DNA of 64,000 nucleotides from Micromonospora humi (GTDB lineage: Bacteria; Actinomycetota; Actinomycetes; Mycobacteriales; Micromonosporaceae), in the NCBI RefSeq assembly GCF_900090105.1, contig NZ_FMDM01000007.1, positions 1-64,000 on the forward strand, given 5' to 3'. The notes beneath the pieces are model-generated. The model saw only the letters and a list, made by a program, of their open reading frames with translations. It ran no database searches and had not been told where the DNA came from. Both the position numbers and the translations under genes were made by a program. Shown here one piece after another: positions 58,262 to 64,000 of the stretch (positions are counted from its first letter, which is position 1; every line of letters starts with the position of its first letter).

Positions 58262-59137
58262 GTGGGCGAGGAGGACCGTTCGCGGATCGGCCCCGGCTCG
58301 CACCGGGAGGGTCGCCCGCACACCCGGTCCGCGCAGCGTCGGTGGCGACGCCGGCGGCGGCTGATGCTGGAAGGTCTGGCCGCGTTCCTCTGCCTGGCGG
58401 CGCTGGTGGCCTACCTCGGCACCGAGCGGCACGACACGCCCCGCGAGGAGAGCGCGGTGCTCCCGGTGGCGCCGACCGGCCGGGTCGGGCTGCCGAGCGA
58501 GGGCGACGGCGCGGTCGCCACCCCCGGCCTGCGTCCCCGCCAACGCCCGCCGTCGCCGAGTCCGTCACCCTCCACCGTGGTGCCCACCACAGTCGCGCCG
58601 CCGACCGTCGCGGTCGGTCGCGCCGACGTTCCCGCCCTGGTCGACCTCACCGCCGTCGGCACCGTCGACTGGGTCCAGTGGGGCCTGCTCGGGGCCGACC
58701 GCACGGTCCGCAAGCGCGGCGGCTCCGGCGACATCCGGGACGAGGGCGGCCGGGGCAGGCGGCAGAGCTACAGCAACAACCCGGAGGAGTACGCCTGGCG
58801 CGACGGCGCCCCGGTGGCGTCGGCCAGCGGCACCATGTCCGGGGTCTACACCTGCGACCGGGGCAACGGCTTCCGCCTGGCGGTGACCGGCAACGGTCAA
58901 CCGCGCACGGTGCACCTCTACGCCGGGCTCTGGATGGCCCGCGGGCGGCTCGACGTGCGAGTGGCCGGCGGTCCGGCGAGCACGGTCCGGATGGAGGACC
59001 CGCACACCGCGATGACCGCCGACTTCACCGTCCGGTTCCGGGCGCCACGGGGCGTGAAACTGCTGCTGAGCTGGACCGTGGAGGAGTCGCTCGGTCAGTG
59101 CGGCAACGTCAGTCTCCAGGCCGTCGCGTTGCGCTGA
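58262..59137 (+). CDS. membrane-anchored beta-sandwich protein (tandem paralogue B)
   Basis: A 291-residue protein with a short basic cytosolic start (RSRIGPGSHREGRPH), a TM helix (about 32-50, LEGLAAFLCLAALVAYLG), a Pro/Thr linker and a C-terminal beta-sandwich: VGTVDWVQWGLLGADRTVRK, then VHLYAGLWMARGRLDVRVAG. This closely parallels paralogue A: DW-x2-WG, GAD, RK and the G-x-I-x-D pattern are shared. One Cys pair lies in the outer domain. GTG 58262 is preferred over 58259, since GGAGG is 5 nt away. Function unknown. Confidence 0.58.
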   Translation: MGEEDRSRIGPGSHREGRPHTRSAQRRWRRRRRLMLEGLAAFLCLAALVAYLGTERHDTPREESAVLPVAPTGRVGLPSEGDGAVATPGLRPRQRPPSPSPSPSTVVPTTVAPPTVAVGRADVPALVDLTAVGTVDWVQWGLLGADRTVRKRGGSGDIRDEGGRGRRQSYSNNPEEYAWRDGAPVASASGTMSGVYTCDRGNGFRLAVTGNGQPRTVHLYAGLWMARGRLDVRVAGGPASTVRMEDPHTAMTADFTVRFRAPRGVKLLLSWTVEESLGQCGNVSLQAVALR

Positions 59138-59143
59138 CCGCCG

Positions 59144-59158
59144 TTACCTCCCAGGTAA
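59144..59158. promoter_or_regulatory. TTACCT-CCC-AGGTAA palindrome
   Basis: A perfect 6-bp-arm palindrome with a 3-base centre between paralogue B and the DUF1330 gene, 82 bp before ATG 59240. Candidate operator for the latter; regulator unknown. Confidence 0.4.
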
Positions 59159-59239
59159 TCGACTCGGCGCGGCACGTCCACGCAGAATCGGTGGCACCTG
59201 CCGCGCCGGCACACCGGCGCCGTCACCGGGGAGGAAACC

Positions 59240-59581
59240 ATGCCCGCCTTCGCGCTCGCCAACCTGCGTCCCGCACAGCTCAACGAGGAGACCCTGGAGT
59301 ACATCGAGAAGGTGCAGTCGACGTTCGCGCCGTTCGGCGGGCGGTTCCGGGTGCACGGAGCCGACCCGGAGGTCCTGGAGGGACAGTGGCCGGGCACCGT
59401 GGTCATCGTCGAGTTCCCGGACGTCGAGCGGGCCCGGGCCTGGTACGCGTCCCCCGCGTACCAGGAGATCCTGCCGTTGCGGACGCGCAACATCGAGGGT
59501 GAGACGATCATCCTGGACGGGGTCGGCCCGGACTACGACGCCGCGCGTACCGCCGCCCGGATGCGCGCCTCGCTCGGCTGA
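59240..59581 (+). CDS. DUF1330 family protein
   Basis: A 113-residue ferredoxin-like alpha/beta-plait protein (DUF1330): YIEKVQSTFAPFGGRFRVHG, VVIVEFPDVERARAWYASPA and YQEILPLRTRNIEGE are its typical segments. Dimeric, unknown activity. Strong RBS GGGGAGGAAACC precedes ATG 59240. Confidence 0.88.
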   Translation: MPAFALANLRPAQLNEETLEYIEKVQSTFAPFGGRFRVHGADPEVLEGQWPGTVVIVEFPDVERARAWYASPAYQEILPLRTRNIEGETIILDGVGPDYDAARTAARMRASLG

Positions 59582-59671
59582 GCCACCGGGACAGTTTGTC
59601 CGTCGCGGGTCGGGGCGGGCGTCGTACGTTCTCGATGTCCCGTCCGACCATCCTCTGTGGAGGCCCGCCCG

Positions 59672-59983
59672 ATGAGCCGCCCCGCGCCCGTAGCCCTCGC
59701 CCGTCAACCCGCCGACGGCGGCGTGCTGCGGGAGATCCCGCTGCCGCCGTACGTGACGGTCGAGGACGTCCAGTTCGCGGTGCGCGCGGTGGTGGTCCAC
59801 GCGCCACGGACCTGGTCGGGCGGGACGATCTGCCGCAACGACGCCAGCCCGTACCCGTGCCGGCTGCACCGCTGGGGGCGGCGGGTGCTCACCCTGCGCG
59901 GGCTGCCGCCCGCCGAGATCGACGCGCTGGTCGAGCGGGGCGACCCCACCGCCGATCCGCGCCCGTACCGGCCCGGCGCCTGA
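59672..59983 (+). CDS. CRND/PCRLHRWG-signature protein (paralogue 2)
   Basis: A 103-residue protein with the same conserved block as the one at 50978: VEDVQFAVRAVVVHAPRTW, CRNDASPYPCRLHRWGRRVL and IDALVERGDP, but without the repetitive tail. The two Cys and the LHRWG box are identical in both, so they mark the functional core. No known domain. ATG 59672 is chosen since GGAGG is 8 nt upstream. Function unknown. Confidence 0.52.
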   Translation: MSRPAPVALARQPADGGVLREIPLPPYVTVEDVQFAVRAVVVHAPRTWSGGTICRNDASPYPCRLHRWGRRVLTLRGLPPAEIDALVERGDPTADPRPYRPGA

Positions 59984-60006
59984 GCGTCGGGCCGGCACGG
60001 ACCATC

Positions 60007-61590
60007 TCAGCAGCGAACCGGTTTGACCCAGGAGCACTCCCGCCCCTCCGGCACGCGCGGCGAGTCCGGCGCGGTCGGCACCGTCCGCCGGGCCGTCGCC
60101 GTCTCCCTCTCGGTGTACGAGGCCAGCGCGATCGCGATCTGATCCTCCAGCCCCTTGACCGACGACGTCAGGTAGTTGTTGAGGACGATCGAGAAGGCCA
60201 GCAGCCGGCCGTCGGCGTCGGTGACGTAGCCGGAGAGGCCGGAGACACCGGTCAGGCTGCCGGTCTTGGCGTGCACGTTGTTCGCGGCGGCGGTGCCGGC
60301 CATCCGGCTGCGCAGCGTCCCGCCGACGAAGCGGTCCGCGTTGCCGGCCACCGGCAGCGCGGCGTACCAGGTGTCGAACCAGGGCTCGCCGCGGACGGCC
60401 GAGAGCAGCGTGACGAACTGGGCCGGGGGGATCAGGTTGCGACGCGAGAGGCCGGAGCCGTCGCGTTGGCGCAGCGTGCCGGTGTCCATCCCGGCGTCGC
60501 CGACGTACTCGCCGATCGCGGTCAGGCCGGCGGCCCAGGAGCCGGAGCCGGAGAGCACCCGGCCCAGCTCCTTGGTGAGCACCTCGGCGTGCCCGTTGTT
60601 GGACAGCTTGAGGAACGGCACCATCAGGTCGGACAGCGGCATCGAGTCGTGCCGGGCCAACGGCCGGGCGCTGTCCGGGGTGGCGGTGCCGAGCACCGTG
60701 CGGCCCAGCACCCGCACGCCGTGCCGGCGCAGCGCGGACCGGAAGACGTCGGCGGCGTACCCGGTCGGCTCCCAGACCGTCACCCAGTCGCTCTCGGTGG
60801 CCTGCCCGACGGCGATCTGGCCGGTCACCACGACGGTGTTGCCGCCGTGCTCCCGCTCGATCGAGATGGTGGTCTCGCCGTCGGCGACCGTCTCGGCCCG
60901 GTTGTCGATGCGCAGCCAGCCGTTGTCCGGGGTCATCGAGATCCTCGGTCGGGCGCCGGCCCGCGCGCCCGGCGTCGCGTTGACGATCACGGTGCCGGCG
61001 TCGTAGTCGGTGTCCGGCGCGACGGTCAGCGCGGACACCTGTGCGGCGTAGTAGTAGGGCTCGTCGTCCCAGGTCCAGTCCGGACCGAGCCGGCTGCGGT
61101 CGTAGCGGGTGTCGTCGGCGACCAGGTCACCGGTCACCACCCGTACGCCCGTCGCGGCGACCTGCCCGGCGAGCCGGTCGTAGTCCGCCGCGAGCATGGT
61201 CGGGTCACCGCCGCCGCGCAGGTAGAGGTCGCCGGAGAGCAGCCCGGCGCGGCGTGGCCCGCCGGCGCTGACGTCGGTGGTGAAGCGGTGCCCCGGGCCG
61301 AGCAGTTCCATCGCCGCGGTCGAGGTGAGCAGCTTGGTGTTGGAGGCGGGGACGAGCCGCCGGTTGCCGTTGCGGTCGTAGAGCGTGCGGCCGGTGGCGG
61401 TGTCGACCACGACCACACCCGCCTGTGCCCCGTCGAGCCGGCTGTCCGCGAGGACCGCGTCGATTGTCGCGTGCAGCCGGGTCTGCGCCGGGGTGGGCGC
61501 CTCGGCGGTCGCGGTGGGGGCGCCGGCGGTGGCCGCGGTGGCGACCAGCACCAGCGCCGCGAGTGCCCGAGGAAAGAGACGACGATGCAT
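60007..61590 (-). CDS. dacB: D-alanyl-D-alanine carboxypeptidase/endopeptidase (PBP4 type)
   Basis: A 527-residue PBP4-family enzyme. Signal peptide (1-29), SNTK (Ser83, Lys86), LSNN (SxN motif) and HAKTGSLT (KTG motif), with the large domain II/III insertion typical of PBP4 between SxxK and SxN. It removes terminal D-Ala or cleaves cross-links in peptidoglycan. The C-terminal Cys pair (ECSWVKPVRC) suggests a disulfide. It is downstream of the aquaporin gene (63 bp). Confidence 0.88.
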   Translation of the reverse strand: MHRRLFPRALAALVLVATAATAGAPTATAEAPTPAQTRLHATIDAVLADSRLDGAQAGVVVVDTATGRTLYDRNGNRRLVPASNTKLLTSTAAMELLGPGHRFTTDVSAGGPRRAGLLSGDLYLRGGGDPTMLAADYDRLAGQVAATGVRVVTGDLVADDTRYDRSRLGPDWTWDDEPYYYAAQVSALTVAPDTDYDAGTVIVNATPGARAGARPRISMTPDNGWLRIDNRAETVADGETTISIEREHGGNTVVVTGQIAVGQATESDWVTVWEPTGYAADVFRSALRRHGVRVLGRTVLGTATPDSARPLARHDSMPLSDLMVPFLKLSNNGHAEVLTKELGRVLSGSGSWAAGLTAIGEYVGDAGMDTGTLRQRDGSGLSRRNLIPPAQFVTLLSAVRGEPWFDTWYAALPVAGNADRFVGGTLRSRMAGTAAANNVHAKTGSLTGVSGLSGYVTDADGRLLAFSIVLNNYLTSSVKGLEDQIAIALASYTERETATARRTVPTAPDSPRVPEGRECSWVKPVRC

Positions 61591-61653
61591 GTGCCGATGC
61601 TGCCATGGAGCTTTCCTGCGGGATAGATCCCAGAGCGAAAGTTTTCGTCAGGC

Positions 61654-62370
61654 TCACGGTCGTGGCGTGGCCACCCGTTCGGCCGGTCCGCGCCCACCCG
61701 CCCCCGGCCGCAGGATCAGCGGCGCGACCAGGGCGGCGAGCGCACCGCCCAGCAGCGGGAAGACGATGAAGACCCAGAGTTGGCGCAGCGCGGACCCGCC
61801 CTCGAACAGGGCCGGGCCGAACGAGCGCGCCGGGTTGACCGAGGTGCCGTCCAGGGTCAGGCCGACCAGGTGCGCCGCGGCCAGGGCGAGGCCGATCGGC
61901 ACCCCGGCGAACGCGGCGTGCTCACCGCGACCGGTCACCACCAGCACCACCAGGACGAAGAGGAACGTCAGCACCGTCTCCAGCACGGCGGCGCCACCCA
62001 GGTTGATGTGCGCGCCGTAGCCGTTGGTGCCGAGCGCCCCGGTCTGGTCGACCACGTCACCCCAGCGGGTGAGCGCCCAGATCACGAACGCGGCGACCGT
62101 CGCGCCCGCGAACTGCGCGATCCAGTAGGCCACCGCGCCCAGCGGAGAGATCTTCCCGGAGAGCAGCACGCCCAGCGTCACCGCCGGGTTGATGTGACTG
62201 CCGGAGAGCGGCCCCATCGTGTACACCAGGGCCAGCATGGTGAACCCGAACGCCAGGGCGACCACCACCACGCCACCCTGGACGCGGGCGAAGACGGCGC
62301 TGCCCACACCGAAGAAGATCAGCAGAAGCGAGCCGAGGAACTCGGCGACGTACCTGCGCGGGTCGTCCAT
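61654..62370 (-). CDS. aquaporin (MIP family, AqpZ-like)
   Basis: A 238-residue six-TM channel with two NPA half-helices: SHINPAVT (Asn61-Ala63) and TSVNPARS (Asn179-Ala181), the latter followed by Arg182 of the selectivity filter, and His167 in the fifth helix. This fits water-selective AqpZ rather than glycerol channels. ATG 62370. Probably co-oriented with dacB downstream. Confidence 0.9.
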   Translation of the reverse strand: MDDPRRYVAEFLGSLLLIFFGVGSAVFARVQGGVVVVALAFGFTMLALVYTMGPLSGSHINPAVTLGVLLSGKISPLGAVAYWIAQFAGATVAAFVIWALTRWGDVVDQTGALGTNGYGAHINLGGAAVLETVLTFLFVLVVLVVTGRGEHAAFAGVPIGLALAAAHLVGLTLDGTSVNPARSFGPALFEGGSALRQLWVFIVFPLLGGALAALVAPLILRPGAGGRGPAERVATPRP

Positions 62371-62516
62371 GCCCCGAGCTTAGGGAGCTGCACGTGGCCC
62401 GGAGGGGAAAATGCCTGTTCAGCCTGCCGCAGCCGATCACCCGGCTCTATTTGACGGATCCACCGGCAGCGGGCACGGTGGGTGGGGAGGGGCCGTCGAC
62501 CGCCCCGTTCCCATGC

Positions 62517-62535
62517 GACGAAACACCGTTTCGTC
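62517..62535. promoter_or_regulatory. GACGAAAC-ACC-GTTTCGTC hairpin
   Basis: 8-bp perfect stem with a 3-base loop, 79 bp upstream of ATG 62614, in a 243-bp divergent gap. Could be an operator or an RNA hairpin in the leader. Confidence 0.4.
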
Positions 62536-62613
62536 CGCTTTCCGGTCGCGAGCCGACCGCGTGGGCCGAGTCGCCCGCGATCCTTCCGCAGCCCAGCCAT
62601 GAGGAGTTCCGCC

Positions 62614-62895
62614 ATGCTGACCATGACCGACAACGCCGTTCTGGTGATCCGTGACCTCGCCGCCCAGGAGGACCTCGCCGAGGCGGGCGGGCTGCGGATC
62701 GCCGCGGACACCGAGGCCGGGTCGCTCTCCATCGAGCTGGTTCCCCAGCCGGTGCAGGGTGACCAGGTGGTGGACACCCAGGGGGCGCGGATCTTCCTGG
62801 ACACCGACGCCGCCGAGTTGCTGAACGACACCGCGGTCGACGCGGTCGTCGACGACGAGGGCGTCGTCCAGTTCGGGTTCACCGAGAAGGAGTGA
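62614..62895 (+). CDS. HesB/IscA-like protein lacking cysteines
   Basis: A 93-residue protein with the A-type Fe-S carrier fold outline: TDNAVLVIRDLAAQ, GGLRIAADTEAGSLSIEL, and GARIFLDTDAAELLNDTAVD. The three conserved Cys (C-x..-C-x-C) of true IscA/HesB are absent, so it cannot hold a cluster in the usual way. Such cysteine-less forms are frequent in actinomycetes. ATG 62614 is preferred (GAGGAG 7-8 nt upstream); an ATG at 62599 exists. Confidence 0.72.
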   Translation: MLTMTDNAVLVIRDLAAQEDLAEAGGLRIAADTEAGSLSIELVPQPVQGDQVVDTQGARIFLDTDAAELLNDTAVDAVVDDEGVVQFGFTEKE

Positions 62896-62896
62896 C

Positions 62897-64000
62897 TCAG
62901 CCGGCGCGGCGGGACTCCCCGCCGCGCTGCGGCCGGCCGGCGCGCCCCCGCTCCGGGGCGTCCGGGTCGGCCCGCCAGGAGCCGCCGCGTTGCTCCCGCT
63001 CCGGTCGGGCCAGCGCGGCCAGGACGTGCGCCAGGTGGTGCGACGTGCTCCAGGCGATCCAGTTGGCCTCCGAGCCGGCGCCGGCGCCACGCCGGGCCCG
63101 ACGGAGCACCTCGTGGTCGCCCCACGAGAAACCCGCCCCGGCCGCCGCCCAATGCGGGGCGGTCACCAGCGTGCGACACAGGTCGGCGAAGCGTTCGTCA
63201 CCCCGCCCGCCCCGCCGGGACCAGCGGTAGATCCACCACGCGCCACCCGCCGCCCAGCGCAGCGTCGGCAGTCGGTCACCCGGGGCGTCCGCCGCACGCA
63301 CCGCGCTTCCCACGCCGTAGTCGCCGTAGCCCAGCCGCAGGTCGGCCAGGCGTTGCCAGAGCAGCCAGTCGAAGCGGTCCAGGCGGACCGGTTCGTCGGT
63401 GGGGAGCCGGGACAGCGCCGGCGGCATCCCGCCCGCCGCCACCGTCACCGACCGCCAGGCGTGCCGCCGGGCCCACTCGGCCGCGCGGCGCACACGGGGT
63501 TCGGCCAGCCGGACGTCGGCCAGGCAGCACACGTCCCCCGCGTCCAACAGCAGGTCGCACTGCTCCGGCACCAGTCCGGTCGACCGCCACACCCGCTCCA
63601 CGGCAGCGGTGGTGGCGTCCGGGCCGGCGCGGTCCGGGCCGGTCCGCAGCCGGACCACCGCCCGGCCCGCCCAGGCCCGCGCCGCCGCACCGTGCGCCGC
63701 CAACCGCCGGTCACTCTCCGCGAGACCGATCACCGGCACCAGAGGTACGCCCCAGCGGACCGGGTCGTGTTCCGGGGCGTCCGGCAACGCCGACACGTCG
63801 ACGGCGGGCAGGATCCCGCCGGGGAGCCGCCCGAGCGCGTCCGGCGCCCCGGAGGTGGCCGAGGTGACGTCGACGATCGGCGCGACCAGGCCGACGGCGG
63901 TGTCGTCGAGGTGGGTCAGCGCCTCCAGTTCGCCCCGGCGAGCGGCCAGCACGGGACGGTAGACCGGGTCCGACGGCCAGCCGCCGGGTACGGACACCAT
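62897..64000 (-). CDS. beta-family (T4 beta-like) protein, start at window edge
   Basis: A 367-residue protein matching the beta-family (phage T4 beta protein-like) pattern: YRPVLAARRGELEAL, CDLLLDAGDV, GYGDYGVG, RWAAGGAWWIYRWSRRGG and WSTSHHLAHVLAAL. The role in bacteria is not known; homologues in phage and in defence-adjacent loci exist. The visible ATG is the last codon of the window, so the true start may lie beyond it. It is directly convergent with the HesB-like gene. Confidence 0.7.
   Translation of the reverse strand: MVSVPGGWPSDPVYRPVLAARRGELEALTHLDDTAVGLVAPIVDVTSATSGAPDALGRLPGGILPAVDVSALPDAPEHDPVRWGVPLVPVIGLAESDRRLAAHGAAARAWAGRAVVRLRTGPDRAGPDATTAAVERVWRSTGLVPEQCDLLLDAGDVCCLADVRLAEPRVRRAAEWARRHAWRSVTVAAGGMPPALSRLPTDEPVRLDRFDWLLWQRLADLRLGYGDYGVGSAVRAADAPGDRLPTLRWAAGGAWWIYRWSRRGGRGDERFADLCRTLVTAPHWAAAGAGFSWGDHEVLRRARRGAGAGSEANWIAWSTSHHLAHVLAALARPEREQRGGSWRADPDAPERGRAGRPQRGGESRRAG

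Noticed and set aside
1..64000. tRNA, rRNA, CRISPR arrays, insertion sequences, integrase
   Set aside because: None recognised on either strand by motif reading; tRNAscan and CRISPR-finder runs would settle it.

Overview
The window is very GC-rich (roughly 72-74 percent), gene-dense DNA from a high-GC actinomycete. Family content (DivIVA-domain protein, snapalysin, F420/PPOX oxidoreductase, DUF6403, Tat-exported proteins, TTG/GTG starts) and a GTTAAGAAGGGGCCCC-type paired palindromic repeat point to Micromonosporaceae, most likely Micromonospora. This is inferred from gene families and style; no rRNA or tRNA is present to confirm it. No tRNA, rRNA, CRISPR array, transposase or integrase was seen.

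Layout. 1-4.9 kb: the end of a DivIVA-like gene, a secreted I36-type inhibitor, a membrane-anchored APH-like kinase, an S-4TM pore-forming-effector-like protein and a GIY-YIG nuclease. 4.9-6.8 kb: hydrolase, HTH protein and flavoprotein, with a striking double operator. 6.9-9.1 kb: a secreted M6-like metalloprotease, flanked on both sides by the palindromic repeat. 9.3-17.2 kb: the most interesting stretch. It holds an SF1 helicase, an orphan structured small RNA with its own promoter and terminator, an operon of a NYN-domain RNase and a two-TM protein, and, divergently, a coupled pair of NERD-nuclease/helicase and NACHT/pentapeptide STAND ATPase. This looks like a multi-gene defence or conflict module that matches no system I can name. 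17.3-20.2 kb: a four-gene operon of membrane proteins around DUF6403. 20.3-28.5 kb: snapalysin, a repeat-invaded globin-like gene, an SDR/XRE divergent pair, a small operon with a cysteine-rich protein, and a large AAA regulator-like ATPase.

28.5-38.7 kb: two long perfect inverted repeats, a DrrAB-type ABC exporter, FMN reductase, GNAT, two aldo-keto reductases, secreted endonuclease I, LysR with a divergent beta-lactamase-fold protein, a Tat-exported MBL hydrolase and DUF1697. 38.7-42.1 kb: a three-gene operon (CDP-alcohol phosphotransferase, membrane sulfatase-like protein, FkbM methyltransferase) that looks like envelope polymer or lipid decoration. 42.3-49.4 kb: an ArsR-like regulator with a serine hydrolase, a lipoprotein, a YqeB-like protein, and an ABC transporter next to a divergent two-component system. 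49.4-64 kb: a DUF234 ATPase with nested operator repeats, two dispersed paralogues with a CRND/PCRLHRWG signature, M15 peptidase, a CHAT/caspase-like predicted protein, oxidoreductases, a serine hydrolase, a pentapeptide protein, a tandem pair of membrane-anchored paralogues, a DacB-type carboxypeptidase, an aquaporin, a cysteine-less HesB-like protein and a beta-family protein reaching the window end.

Most of the window is ordinary chromosomal arm content organised in small operons, often with 4-bp ATGA/GTGA stop-start overlaps. The unusual signal lies at 9.3-17.2 kb, in the conflict-like genes at 0.9-4.9 kb, and in the rich set of long inverted repeats and operator-like dyads.
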